DNA of 55,530 bases. Origin: Lobulomyces angularis (taxonomy: Eukaryota > Chytridiomycota > Chytridiomycetes > Lobulomycetales > Lobulomycetaceae). Each line of letters begins with the position of its first letter. Position 1 is the first letter of the stretch. This document shows, in pieces, positions 22,584-35,346 of this stretch. The position numbers and the translations under genes were made by a program. The stretch spans positions 65,420-120,949 of the forward strand of contig JADHYX010000016.1 of the NCBI GenBank assembly GCA_027604685.1, in the 5' to 3' direction. The notes beneath the pieces are model-generated. The model did no database searches, was not told where the DNA came from, and was given only the letters and a program-made list of their open reading frames with translations.

Positions 22584-25003
22584 TTAACTTTTTAGCTTTA
22601 GTTCAAAAAAAAAATTTTTAATTTTGGTAGTAACGTTTGAGGATTTGAAAGTGCCTAGCTTTTTATTCATTGCAGATCCTTGTGTATTTGAATTACTGCA
22701 GCAATAAGAAACATCCAAATCATCTCTTGTCTGACATTCCCCCGCACTAATACTATTGTTTAAACAGTATTCTCCAGAGCTATAATTTTCTTTCCGAAAC
22801 TTTTTTGTCAAGCTTGAAAAAGAATAATTTTTTTTTATCAGAATTTCTTCCTCCTCTTTACTTATCAAGAAACTGGCAACATTTTTTTTTTGAGCAAAAT
22901 TTTCGTAATTTCCATTAAAATCAAAATAATTTAGGTCTACATTTTCCGCTGATATTTCCTTACTGTTATTTAAATTACATTTCATTGAAGGGAACTTTTC
23001 TTTGCTGAAGTTACTCGTTGATCCTTTTCGTTCGGATTTTTCACAGAAATCCGGGCTAGAACCAGCCGTAGACGTTAGATTGTTGTATGATATCAATAAC
23101 TTGGAATAAAAAGCAGAGTCCGTTACCAATTTTAATTCACTGTTTTTTAGGTTATCGCTACTGTTATTAATACTCGAAGCACTGGTGGGCAAAGAAGTCA
23201 TCTGCTGCCTTTTATTAATTTTGGAGTTTTTGATTAACTTTTGCAAAGAAAAAAAATTCTTTTGATCCTTTTTTTTTTTATCATATGGCATTTCATTGCA
23301 TTCCAGTTTACCAAAACCATAATTGGATGGCATAGTAAGTGCTTCAACTAGGAAAATTATAAAAGAAGATAAACACAAAAATAATTCTTATGAGTACTTT
23401 GCCGTAATAAACCAGAAGTTTTAAACTCAACGCAATCTGATGAGCCACTACTCTCATAGTATACTTCAACCTTTTGTTCAACACATGGTTGTTCTGTTTT
23501 ACCTAAATCACTAAAGCCAAACTCTTCTAATTCACGGTATAGTTCAGTGTTTTTATCAATATCAAAATTTCGTAACACAGAACTAAATTTTTTGTGTGTT
23601 GCTACTAGCTGCCTCTTTAAACCCATTATTGTTTCTATCAAATCAGCTTCATTATTATGTATATCGATGGGATCAGATTCTTCTTCTGGCTTTATATTAG
23701 CATAATTAATTTCAGACGCACTTTGTTGGGTTTTGTCGGGATGTGATTTAAGGTTACTTGTTGTGGATGAAAAATCAATTGATTCCCAATTATTTGCAAT
23801 TGAAAGACCTTTTTTTTCTTGAGATTTGGAGTTTAAATTTAGGGAGGTGGGGCTTAATATTGTAAAACAATCAGAGGCAGTTGAAGTTTTCTAGAAATGG
23901 AAAAACTGAATAGAATATTTAACTTTCCACCTACATGCTTCAAATCATAAACAGTTACCAGCAAAGTACATATGTCAGGCCGCAGTTTGGGATCCTTGTT
24001 TAAAATCAAATTGATTAAACCAATTAAACTTTTTGAGTAAGACGGATAAATCGGAATAACATATTTAGAATTGATTATATCCTGTACAGGGAATTCACTG
24101 TTTTCAAAAGGAGTAACCTTGGTAAAAATGATATTAAAAAAAAATATAGTATGTTTTATACGAAATAGCAAATTTTATACAATAAAACACCTAATAAGAA
24201 ATTCTATTAGGTAAACATAATTTCTTTTGCCCAAACCTAGAGCCCAAATATCCATGCCTTCATCAAGTGTGTCAGCTAGGTAATCTTTTTTTACTATTTC
24301 TGGTGATCGATAAAAGCAAGTTGTTTTATCCTCCAAGTCTTTTTCAAATTTTTCCCATTCTTGTACAAACTCTTCCATTTGATTACTTCTCTTTAACTCT
24401 TTTAATTTATTGATATTGGATTTTAACTTATATTTTTCTATCGTTGAACCTAAATCTCCAAGAGCCAGTTTTCCTTTTTCATTTAAAAAAAAATTTTCTA
24501 ATTTTAAGTCTCTATGAATTAAATTTCGGGAATGCAGGTTAAAAACTGATAACACAAGCTCACTAAAAATTTGTAATACTTGCTTCTCAGTCAACCTTTT
24601 ACTTTGATGAAATTTATTGATGTAGTCAACAATAGATCCATTTGAATAATATTCCATTAAAATTTTCAACTCGTAATACTTCGACTGGTTTTTTAATTTG
24701 GATAGTTTATTATCTAATACTTTTATAGTATTTGAGTAATTTTTAACTTTATCCTAAAAAAGAAATGAATTGAAAAGTGAAATTCTCAAATTAACGCACC
24801 ATATGTATAATTTCATTTAAGTTTTCCTCCAACGCAGACTCATGAAAAATTATTATCTTCAATGCAAAAACTTCGTTGGTAGAGATATCTTCTGTTTGAT
24901 ATATTTGACTGCCTCCTCCAAACTTTATCAGTCTAACTATAACTATTGTTCTAGCCTTAAAATTAATGATATGCCCTGCCTTATAAATACTTTCTTCATC
25001 CAT
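22584..25003 (-). CDS. NAK-family Ser/Thr kinase (AAK1/Ark1/Prk1 type)
   Basis: Members of this family phosphorylate endocytic adaptors and regulate clathrin and actin at endocytic sites. Six exons (25003-24800, 24753-24237, 24190-24162, 24117-23935, 23890-23398, 23347-22584) sum to 729 residues. The kinase domain fills about residues 15-315: a degenerate Gly loop (FGGGSQIY), the VAIK-like FALKI, catalytic HRDLKLEN, TTCFYRSPE and the NAK hallmark WALGVLLYKICYF split by two introns, then YPSYSKSLIGLINLILNKDPKLRPDI. The DFG motif reads DLG (LGDLGS). A long Ser/Asn/Lys-rich tail of about 400 residues, presumably unstructured, follows. The gene lies head-to-tail with the CatSper gene, 231 bp away. 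Confidence 0.85.
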
Positions 25004-25792
25004 CGATATTCAAATTTGCAAGTGAAAGTATAAAATTGAATAATTTCCTAAGAAAACTGATAATTTTTTTACTGCCTTATTGTTATCATTAAGGATGGAC
25101 AAAGAAGATTCTCAATCAATCGAATACTTCTAGAACAATTTTTTTAAATAAAAATTTAAAAATTTTATAGGTTGAGAATAAATTCTTCATTCAGAAAAGT
25201 TTTACAGTTTTTAAGATATCTTTTATAACTACTTTTTCGTGATTGACTTTCAAAAATAATTTTTTAATATTCAAAAGCACATCAAAATTGAATAAAATTA
25301 TTGCATCATAAAGTATATTTGAATTAAAATTGTTTAATTTTAGTTTTTTCAAAGAAAAAATGTGGATAAATATACTATAAGTGTACTATAAATTGTATAA
25401 AATACTCTAAATAACTGCAATATTTAAGATAGATGAAATATTGTCAAAATTCCAATAAATATATCGTTCTTGTTTTTGTTTTATAACATCTTTGGGTTAT
25501 TACTCACAACTACCGACAAAAATAAAATAATCTAATTTAAGTAGTGTCGATTCCGCGATATCCTTTAAAAACATTGAATTTAGTCATTTACCTAACTATC
25601 AACACTCTTTCCTAATGAATCAATTTGCAGCATTTTAATATTCCTTTAGTTAAGATAGCACATGTACACATTCATCAGTTGTATCTGAATTTGATGATTT
25701 TTTGTACTACTATAATGAAATTAACAGGAAGATCTTTTTGAAAAACCTTCAGAGCATTAACAACCTCCGCTAATTTACTTTGTTATTTAATT
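25004..25792. promoter_or_regulatory. divergent intergenic region, NAK kinase / SPC2
   Basis: This 0.8-kb AT-rich spacer lies between two divergent starts. It holds short chance ORFs only; a minus-strand patch at about 25690-25785 reads somewhat like protein but has no start. No RNA gene was seen. Confidence 0.4.
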
Positions 25793-26564
25793 ATGTCGAA
25801 GTCCTTGTCAAGTAAAAATAAAATGAATTCTACTACAAGTAGTAAATTTTTACAACTTTATGGTGTGTTATTAAATTACAATTTTTAAAAATCTTAATTT
25901 AAGAATTCTACTTTATCTTATTTCCGTATCTTTAGAAACGACACCTGTGACTGCCGAAAAATGGTGTCATGGTGACTATAAGAGAGGCGTAGATGAAGCA
26001 ATAAAAAATGTAATTTTTTTACATCAAATTTACTTTATTAAAATCTTATTTACAGCTACTCACCTTAGATTTAGGATACACTCAAGACAATTTTTTGAAG
26101 GATGCATATTTGGCTCTAGGTTATATTGCTTGTTCATTTGCTTTATATGGCACGTACATTTGTTATTACGTTCAAATGCCATTTCAGGAATCAAAGCCTA
26201 CCTTATATGTTTGTGTTTCTGGATATTTTTTTTTTAGTTTTTTAATGCAACTTTTTAGTTGGTTTGTTGAGAAAAACATTATATTTCAAGGATTCAATAA
26301 GGTGTTTATAGTACCATAAATATTGGGTATTAACAATTTTTTTTTTTTATGTAGGAATTGAATGAAAAAATAGTAATTGAAAGTAAAAGTTCTAAATTTA
26401 GTGATAAAATAACATTCACAATAACTAGAAACAAAAGCATTATGACCACTACCAGTTTTGGTAAATGGTTTGATAAGAATGGCGTTTTTTCTGCAGCAGA
26501 CTTCAAAGATGACTTTGGCATATACGTTACCATGGATGAGACAAAAAATAAAAAAAATCAATAA
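25793..26564 (+). CDS. SPC2: signal peptidase complex subunit 2 (SPC25)
   Basis: This is an ER membrane subunit of signal peptidase. Four exons (25793-25811, 25936-26009, 26056-26301, 26355-26564) sum to 182 residues in frame. The N-terminal cytosolic part (KRGVDEAIKNLL, LGYTQDNFLKD) is followed by two transmembrane segments separated by the conserved PFQESKP turn (LGYIACSFALYGTYICYY; a Phe-rich second segment ending in WFVEKN). A C-terminal beta-rich cytosolic domain ends with the family pattern SFGKWFDKNGVFSAADFKDD. The first 19-nt exon and its 124-nt intron are inferred from phase, because no in-frame ATG lies in exon 2. Confidence 0.88.
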
Positions 26565-27033
26565 TTTCACTTCGTTTATAGATATAAGAATAAAATATTT
26601 TATATTTTTAATATAATCTTTAAAATATTCGATGATATTAAAAATTTTTTTTTTTTTTGAGTTTTTTAATTTATCTAACACATTAAAGTTTATGTTGAAA
26701 TGAAGCAAATTTTATTTAGTAAAACAAAAAAAACTTTTAAATGAGGTAGGTATGAAAAATTTTTTAACGGTTTATGTATAAACAAATTTAATGCAGCAAA
26801 TTTAAAAATATTTTCTTAAGCGATAGTTTGAGTTTGGGAAAATGACTCACCTTCAAAAGAAAAAAAAAAGATTTTATTAATAATAGGAAGAGAGCAACTA
26901 CAGAGTTTCCTATTCAGTACATTCAAATTTATAAAATAAGTAATAAAGTCAAAAGAAATTAAATATGCGTAAATAATGTTTTTTCCTCTACTAATAAAAA
27001 ATCAAAGATTCATAAGAATAATATAGCAGACAA
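26565..27033. other. convergent 3' spacer SPC2 / VPS1
   Basis: This AT-rich spacer lies between two convergent genes. A low-complexity antisense ORF here overlaps the SPC2 last exon and looks spurious. Nothing else was seen. Confidence 0.6.
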
Positions 27034-29902
27034 TTAAACTGTATTAATAATCTAAAACAAATTTTAAGGTTAAAAGTTATATTAAATAGAATTCGAATTA
27101 CCTCATCAGCCTTTTGCAATGCTTCTATCATTTTTTTACATTCTTTACGTCGAGTTTGAGTTGAATCACTTTCTTTTAATGCTTCATCAAAAACTTCTTT
27201 CTTATAAAGTTCAGCTAACAGCTCTCGTTGCAATTCCTCTCTAGTATATTGAACTAAATTCAGCATTACAGCTTTTGGTACCAAATCTGCTGCTGTACGT
27301 TTAACAATGTTGAAATATGAAAGTAGTAAAAGTTCTTAAAAAAAAAAAATATTAAAAAAAAAAGATTTGTAATAAGTTACTAATAACTTCTGTCTCCATA
27401 TACTCCCTTTCACTTAAGTTTCCAGTTGCCTTTAATACAGCTGGAGGCTATTTAAAAAAAAAAGTGAGTTATTTTCAGTTAGAGTTTTTAAATTAATAGA
27501 TACCGCTTCTAATACTCCTGGCTTCTTCTTTTTGGCAAAAAAACTTCCAAAAAATCCTGAGTTAGCATCAGCGCTACTTTGTAAATTATCATTAATAGTG
27601 GAAGAAGGGTTAGGTAAAAGATTCAAATTTTGTTGAGGTTGACTAGCATTTGCTCTGCTGTTTTTTTGTTCAGCAGGGGTTAACCCTGACATTAATTGAA
27701 TTGGATTTTTTGATGCGTTCATTCTTTCGGTGACAATTGACATCGCTTTGTGACCAGTAATAAAATCAGGATGTCCGGTATTCACGTAGCAAGCTTCGGC
27801 ACTATTTTATTTTCATAAATAACGAAGTTTTATTTTTTTTTTTGGGTTTTTTACCTAATTAAATCAGTAACCAATTTGTTAGATGGAACCAAAGCTTTTT
27901 TAAAAAAATTTAAAACTACTGAATAAAATTTTTCTCTTAAGCCAGGGAAGCGTCTAAATGTCTTCACAAATAATAAAAAAAAAAATTAAATTTAATCTTC
28001 ACAATCGCTTACTGCTTTTTGTAATAATTTGTTCAAAATTCTGACAAGCTCATCGTAAATCATAGTAACGCATTTTAAGCTGGGCTCTTCCAGTCTTCTG
28101 ATCTGCTGCTTAACTAAAACTTCAAATGCAGCAGTACCAACAAAGAGAGCAGGAGAAGATCCCTTAAACAAATTAAGCAAAGAAAATGTAAAAAAAGCAT
28201 TATTACAGAGCTGTTGTAAAGTATAGTTCTTATGTCCACATCCTTAATTTGGTCAAAAGGGTCCATAGATCTTATTGCAGATCCATATATTTCATGAAAT
28301 ACAAAACTAATACGTGCACCACCACTTAATTCATCGGACGAAATCTCACTGGAAGTACCATCTAAAACTGTACGGTATTCATTACAAAACTCTGTTATAA
28401 CATTCAACACAACATTTGACTAAGTGAAGAAATTAATGACTAATAAAATATTAATTACAACACCTGACTATTCATTTCATCACCGAGAGGGTCACCCAAC
28501 TGGGCTAATTCTGCCAAAAATTTCTGCAAACCAGAGCTAATTCGTTGTTTAATTTCAGGAAGAGTATTTTTTATGTGAAACATAAGAATCTAGTAATAAT
28601 AGTTAAAAATCAACCAGTGTAACAAAAATAAACACCATATTCAGTTTTCTAGCTAGGAAAGGAGTACCGCAGTATTGAGCTTTAGATTTATATGCAGGAT
28701 GGTTCTCAAAGTAGTCACGTTCTTTATCAAGAGCAGCAGATATCATTTTTTTTGTCTCAATATCCTTTTGTCCTCTATTAACGACAGGCACATAACCTTT
28801 TCACATGAAGAATAAGCAAAAAGATAAGAAGAGAAATTTAAACCTAATCGTAAAGGAATAATTCTTCCTGCCAAAATATCGACAACATCAGTACCTTCGT
28901 CCATTAAATCAACTTTCGTTAAAACACCAATAGTTCTAACTCCTTCAGGATCAACTTCTCTTGCTAGTTTCAAACCATCTGAGTTTGCTAAATCTGTGTT
29001 GGCTGCAGTTACAGCTAAGATGATTGCGTTTGGCTTGGTTATGTACTTCAATAACATATCTTTAATCTGTTTCTCAATATCCTTTGGCTGATCTCCAACA
29101 GGTACTTTAGTTAATCCTGGTAAATCGACTAAAGTCAGTGTTAAAACGTTCGGTGAAAAAACTCTAAGATTAATAGGTTGATGTGAAACTCCAGTGTTCT
29201 ATGATTAATAAAAATTAGTTTTTATAATAAAATTTTTGTTCCCAGAAATGAAAGTTCAATTTCTTTTAATTCTTAAGTCGCTGTAAAAAGAAGAAAAAAT
29301 CTTACTGCTCCACATTTTAAATCTGTATCTTTTACGATTTCATCTCTAATTTTACTAAAATCATAAAATTTCTGACCAGGTAAATGCAAAAATTCTCCCC
29401 ACTCATCTTCATTTTCTTCTTGTCTGTGTGGCATAGGTTTGGCATTAGCCATGTTTGCTATACTATCCCCACTACCAGAAGATTTCTTTGAATCAACATC
29501 TATTAAAGGTTCCGGAACAGTTTTGGTGCTTGGTCTATTAACTAACTGTAGAACTAAAGGCCTTCTTGTGACAATCCCAGTTCCTAAAATTCAAGGTAAA
29601 GTTGGAAAGTTATACTGAAAAAATAATATACCACGAGGTAAAAAATCCTTTCCAACAATATTTTCTAATACACTTGATTTACCGCTGCTTTGGGAACCAA
29701 TTACAGTAATCTATAAATGCAAACAAAAGTTAAAAAATAATGAAAGAAATAATACTTGAGGTAAATCAATAGGATTTTGTACACCAACGGCAGCAAAAGA
29801 ACTATACAAAATAGAGTTAGATTAAAAATTGCAACTAGGCTGCTAAGAAAGATTTACGTACTCTTGAAGTTTGTTAACTGTATGAATTAGCTGATGATCC
29901 AT
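27034..29902 (-). CDS. VPS1: dynamin-related GTPase, Vps1/Dnm1 type
   Basis: This large GTPase mediates membrane scission at vacuolar, endosomal, peroxisomal or mitochondrial membranes. The start [13 protein letters not shown] matches Vps1 proteins. The GTPase domain has P-loop [21 protein letters not shown], switch-2 [14 protein letters not shown] and G4 [12 protein letters not shown] family-typical acidic insert precedes [16 protein letters not shown]. The stalk carries VINRGQKDI-like and [16 protein letters not shown] motifs, the [15 protein letters not shown] segment and a low-complexity variable region with [12 protein letters not shown]. The GTPase effector domain [11 protein letters not shown]...LLAELY ends in DEIINTV at a stop spliced into a tiny last exon (about 27034-27051). 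There is no PH or Pro-rich domain, so it is not classical dynamin. Vps1 versus Dnm1 orthology is not settled. About ten introns interrupt it. Confidence 0.92.
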
Positions 29903-30630
29903 GATTGAGTTTCAAAAGAGTATAAGTTCTAATCTAGAAATTAATTTTTAATGTAGTTTTGTTGCTGAAAACAAGAAAAGACAAAAATTCAAAACTACGA
30001 TCTATTGAGTCTGTGTAACCTCAAATTTTATAAACGCCTCGCGAAGTTAAAAACAAAGTTTATATTCAGCAAGCAAAAAATGGACTTGCAACTAGTGCTG
30101 GCGATAATGCTTAGTTTCTTTTGTTGGTTAGCAACAACGCACTGTAAAGGGACTCCTGCGGGTATCCTAAGATAAAAAGTTACGTAAAAGCGCATTTTTA
30201 AAATTTTGTTCATTTTGCTGCATTGCACATGCAAAAATGTTTATAACTGTAAGTGCTGTATGTCCAAAGTAAGCAGCATTACTATTTATTATTTCACTTT
30301 AGTTAGCCCAATTAATTTTACTTCTATCACATATTCTAAGTAATTTTAAGCATTTTATTTCTACAATTTACAAAGGTTTTCTAATTTTTCAGATACTAGA
30401 ATATCAAAAAGTATATCGTTGTATTTCAACTTGACGTTCACCAATTAATTTTTAGCATCTAAGTCAGTAATAAATATTCTGTCAAAAAGTTGCATGTACT
30501 TGAAGTAAAGTCGAGAATGTTAAAAATTAAGTACACAATTCCTTTTCTATTCATAGTTGTTGTAAGCAACAAATGAAAAAATTGAATATGTACCACCCCA
30601 GAAAATTGCAAAAAAAAAAAAATTATAGCA
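29903..30630. promoter_or_regulatory. divergent intergenic region VPS1 / eIF4A3
   Basis: This 0.7-kb spacer lies between divergent starts. It contains one 33-codon plus-strand ORF at 30080 that begins like a signal peptide (see findings). No other structure was seen. Confidence 0.4.
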
Positions 30631-32188
30631 ATGAATCCTACAGATGGTAATTATTTACACAACTTAGCCATTTTCCCTATATTTATTGATCATTTTTTAC
30701 AATTCCTCTAAATCTTACATATTTAGATACCAAAACAGTTTATGAAACTTCAACAAATGTTAAAGTCATCAATTCTTTTGATCAAATGAATTTAAAGGAA
30801 GATTTATTAAGGGGAATTTATGCTTATAGTAATTAAAAAATTTACATGTAACCAGATATAATTTTTTTCTTTCCAGATTTTGAAAAACCTTCTGCCATTC
30901 AACAACGTGCTATCTTACCAGTAGTTGGTGGTAGAGATGTTATTGCTCAAGCACAAGGTATGCTGTTATTTTATCTTAAAATGAGGTATTAAAAATTATT
31001 TTTTAGCTGGTACTGGTAAAACAGCAACTTTCGCCATTTCCATACTTCAATCTATTTCAACAAAAAGCAGGGATTGTCAGGCATTAATATTGTCACCTAC
31101 AAGGGAATTAGCCCAGCAAATTCAATCCGTAGTATTAGCCTTAGGTGATTACATGAATGTTCAATGTCATGCCTGCATTGGTGGTACCAATGTTGGAGAA
31201 GACATCAGAAAATTAGACTATGGGCAGCATGTGGTTAGTGGAACCCCGGGAAGAGTCTTTGATATGATTAAACGAAGAAATTTAGTTACAAAAAATATAA
31301 AAATTTTGGTTCTGGATGAAGCAGATGAAATGTTAAGTAAAGGTTTTAAAGACCAAATATATGATGTTTACAGGTAACCATACCCAGTAAGCCCTTAACA
31401 AATTCAATTTGTGTGTTCAATCTAGATACCTCTCTCCTAACACTCAGGTTGTGTTATTTAGTGCCACATTACCTCACGACGTTCTAGAAATGACTCAAAA
31501 ATTTATGACTGATCCCATTAGAATCTTGGTGAAACGTGATGAATTAACCTTAGACGGAATAAAACAATTTTTTGTTGCAGTTGAAAGGGAAGAATGGAAA
31601 TTTGATACGCTGTGCGACCTCTATGACACTTTAACAATTACTCAAGCCGTTATTTTTTGTAATACAAAGAGGAAGGTCGATTTTTTAACAGAAAAGATGA
31701 GGGCTGCTAACTTTACCGTTTCTTCTATGCATGGTGATATGCCCCAAAAAGAAAGAGAAACTATTATGACTGAATTTAGACAAGGAGCAAGGTATAATTT
31801 TGAAATCACTTTACTTATTAAATGTTATCCATTGTAGTCGAGTTATTATTACCACAGATGTGTGGGCACGTGGTATCGATGTCCAGCAAGTTTCACTTGT
31901 TATTAATTACGACCTCCCAAATAATCGTGAACTCTATATACACCGGTTAGTTTTTTAAAGATGGTTATTTAATTTTTATTTAGTATTGGTCGTTCGGGTC
32001 GTTTCGGTAGAAAAGGTGTGGCCATAAATTTTGTAAAAAACGATGATTTAAAGATTTTAAGAGATATTGAGCAATATTACAGCACACAAATTGACGAAAT
32101 GCCAATGAATGGTAAATTTATTTTGTATTTAATTTACTTAGTATTATTTTTTTTCCTCCCAAAATAACTAGTTACGGATTTGCTTTAA
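30631..32188 (+). CDS. EIF4A3: eIF4A3 / Fal1 DEAD-box helicase, exon junction complex
   Basis: This RNA helicase is the core of the exon junction complex and, in yeast as Fal1, a pre-rRNA processing factor. About seven exons run from the ATG at 30631-30633 (exon 1, 30631-30646) to the TAA at 32186-32188. All DEAD-box motifs are visible: Q motif [10 protein letters not shown], motif [23 protein letters not shown], motif II DEADEM, motif [25 protein letters not shown] and HRIGRSGR. The eIF4A3-specific blocks [20 protein letters not shown] and [19 protein letters not shown] separate it from the translation factor eIF4A. The end MPMNVTDLL is typical and depends on the last splice. Confidence 0.95.
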
Positions 32189-32655
32189 ATAGATGAACTG
32201 AATTGTTCTTTTTGTTCATAATGTTTTATAAGGTGATTCCAAATTTAAAAATGTTTTGAATTAATTTTTTTGATATTCTATAGAAGGGTCTAATCTTAAG
32301 TTTGTTTTTTGTTTTTATAATAATTTGTTGTTTATCTTTTCTTTTAAAAATAATATATTTTTTTTTTTTTTTTTTTTTGCAATGTAACAACACATATACA
32401 TTTGTAATTGTGATGTTATAAACATTTTTTCAATCTATGAATTGATTTTAATTAAAGTTTTAAACGTCGACAACTATGTATCCCAAAAAAAAATAAAATA
32501 ACCAGTAAATTTAAGTAATTTTAAAAAAAAAATAGTATTACAATAAATTAATAAAAAAAACATGTTCTACCAAAAAAAAAAAAAAAAATTAATATAAGAA
32601 GGTTTGTAAGAAGGTTTGGGTTAAAATTTGAATAAAAATTATGTTAACTTTCAAA
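32189..32655. other. convergent 3' spacer eIF4A3 / SAS-6
   Basis: This T- and A-rich spacer between convergent genes includes a run of about 20 T near 32360 and poly-A near 32572-32588. No gene was seen. Confidence 0.6.
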
Positions 32656-35099
32656 TCAAAAATAGTTACTTTTCCCATTGTTTTCTCCTAAATATCTATC
32701 ATGATTATCACTAAAATTTTTTAGTGGATAAAGATTTCTCATTCTATCCCTTTCTCCACCTACATTACCACCGCCGTTTGCAAATCCCACATTACTCCCA
32801 TTGTACCCTGTAGCGATATTACTAGTGCTGATTTTACTAGTGAAAGTATTAGTGATCGGTCTGTCATCAACATTCAAGACACTATTTTTCTGCTGTTGTT
32901 GACTTTGCCTTGGTTGAAAACGTTGTGGAGAAGTGTTATTACTGTTAAATTTATTTATAGATGTTTTTGTTAGGCTGTTTTTTTGTTCATTATTTTTGGG
33001 TGGTGTCGATGTTGGAAGTTTAGAATTTACAATATTATTTATTCGCAGAACAGATTGGTATTTTGACTGTGAGGCCAAGTTTTGATTATCGTTGGGGGTG
33101 GTGGTGTATCTTGTTCTAAAATTTTTGGTGGGTGATTTTCGCTAATTTGGAAAAAAAATTAGCAAAAAATTAAAAATTTGAAATACTTAGTCATACATCA
33201 TTGTTTAATTCATTTTCATTGTCATACTTATCAAAATTAATTGGCTTGTATCCAGTTGCACCTGTACCTTGAAGGTTGGCGCTAGGAACAGGTCTAATTA
33301 AAGCTTCCTCATTTAACTGCTTGTGCAGCCATTCGATAACTTGAATAGAAAAGTCATTCAATATTGAATATTAAAATTTACCGTGATTATTGTCATCAAT
33401 TATATTTTTACTTTCAGTTATTTTTAAGTTTAACTGACTAATTGTATTTAAGCTTTCCACAAGTTCTTCCTTTGTTTTCAGAAAATCTTTCTTTACTGTC
33501 TCTAGTTCATTTTTAATACTTAGGTTTGCGTCCGATTTTTCTTTTAATAAATCTTCTTGCTGTAAGTAGCTCTCAGTTTTTAATTTTAGTTTTTGCTTTT
33601 GATTCTTTAAATCGGTTTGAAGTCTGCGAATGATATCATTTGCCTAATTTTTTAATAACTCCAGTAAATATAAGTTTTTTTTTTACCTTATTTATCTCTT
33701 CTATTGATGTCTTCATAGATTCTTCCAAATCACTTGTTTTTTTCTTATATATATCTAAAGTGCTTTCAATTATAGTCTGAAAAAAAATTATTAGAATTTA
33801 AAAATATACTTGAAGCCAAACCTTTCCTGAATTAATTCCGTTCAATTTATCTAATAATTTTTTATTTTCTAGATCCTTTTCCATTAAATTTTTTTCTAAT
33901 TTAGATAAATCCAATTTTAATTTTTCTTTTTCTTCCATTAGACTGGAATTTAGCTTTTCAAAATTTTTGTTTTCTTTAGAAAAAATTTCGTTTTCTAATT
34001 GAAAGTAATTCCAGTCTTTTACAGTTTTTTCAAATTTTATTGTATTTTCTTTTAACGTTTCCTCAAGACTTTGTATTTGTTTTTCCTGATATTTTACTGT
34101 GGTTTGGCACTTTATTAAATGTTCTTGCAATAATTTTATCTTTTAAATGTAATAAATTTTAAGTTAAAAAATAAAGAAAGAGAAAGAATACATACTTCCT
34201 CATCAAATTTGAGTTCACTTTCTTTCTTTAGTTTTTCAAACTCACTCCTTTCTTTTAAAAGTTCTGATTGAAATTTTTCTTTTAAATCCAAAGTTTCCTT
34301 ATTAAAATTTAAATTTCGTTCATGCAGCTCACTTTGTTTTTCATATTTTAAATTTTCCAGTTCAAGTTTTAAATTTTTAATGGTTTTACTACTATTTTCT
34401 TCAGAGTTTGAAAATTGTTTTTCGACGCTACGCAAACTTTCATTCAAAGATTTAATTTCCTTCTGCAGATATTAAATTAAATTAATTATTAATGCTCATA
34501 ATTTTTTTTTTCAAACCTTAAACTCCTTTACTAAACCCGCCAAGTAAACTTTAATATTTTCATCATTTCCCGGTACAAAAATTAAGTTTAAGTGAATTAT
34601 TTGTTTAAATGTATTAGTTTCTATAATACTAAACGTCGGTTTTATTAAAGAGTCAGTTACCAGCTGACATAAAAATCTAAAATAAAATAAAATTTATTAA
34701 AACCTGCATCTTTTAAATAAAAAAAACAATTTACTTAGGATTTTCTTCCTCTTTTGCTTTAATGCATTCTTCGAGTAGTTCAATAAATTTTAGTGGAAAT
34801 TGTTGAAAATCTACTAAAAGATTTTGTTCTTGTTTTAAAAAATGAAAGTCTTCTTCAGCAACTGAAAGATTATATAAAAAAAATTGATCTTGGTCATTTG
34901 TTAATGTAAACTGCAAAGTTTTAGTTCTTCCATCATTTTTTAGAGTGACTTCAACTGTTGTTATTACAATCTTTTTCTCTTCATGAGAAACAGGATTTTT
35001 TATATGAGATTTAATTGTTAAAGGAACTTGCTTTAGAAACAAAGTTTGATCATCCAAGCTAGATGTGAGCGTCGGCTTAATTTTTGAAGAGATGTTCAT
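32656..35099 (-). CDS. SAS6: SAS-6, centriolar cartwheel protein
   Basis: SAS-6 self-assembles into the ninefold cartwheel that templates centrioles and basal bodies. The first exon (35099 down to about 34737) encodes the N-terminal head domain, including LKNDGRTKTLQFTLTND, FFLYNLSVAEEDF and LLVDFQQFPLKFIELLEEC. The next exons continue the head domain (FLCQLVTDSL, FVPGNDENIKVYLAGLVKEF) and then a long Glu/Lys/Leu-rich coiled coil. A conserved VIEWLHKQLNE motif follows the coil, then a Ser/Asn/Gln-rich, Gly-containing tail that ends at 32656. About eight exons are involved; the internal junctions were only partly traced. Its presence implies that the organism builds centrioles at some life stage. 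Confidence 0.9.
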
Positions 35100-35346
35100 A
35101 TTTTGGTACTAGGGTATTTAAAGGGTTTATGGTGCCTCCAAATTCACTTTTATGATCTTCACCAGTATATTATATTAGTACGAGAGTAATTCCAGAGTAG
35201 GATTAAATAAAAATAGTTTTCATTTTTTGTCTTTTGTTCATACATATTTGCAAGAATTATTATTGGTTAAAAAAAAAAACTTAATTGTTATTAAATACAA
35301 CAATGAAAAAAACAAAAAAAAATTACAGGAAAAAAAATTAAAATTT

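Noticed and set aside
25690..25785. Minus-strand protein-like patch upstream of SPC2
   Set aside because: About 32 codons with no start, no convincing splice partner and no recognisable family; too weak to call.
26286..26708. Minus-strand 140-codon ORF over the SPC2 3' end
   Set aside because: Low-complexity Phe/Ile/Lys composition, antisense to a well-supported exon; a shadow of AT richness.
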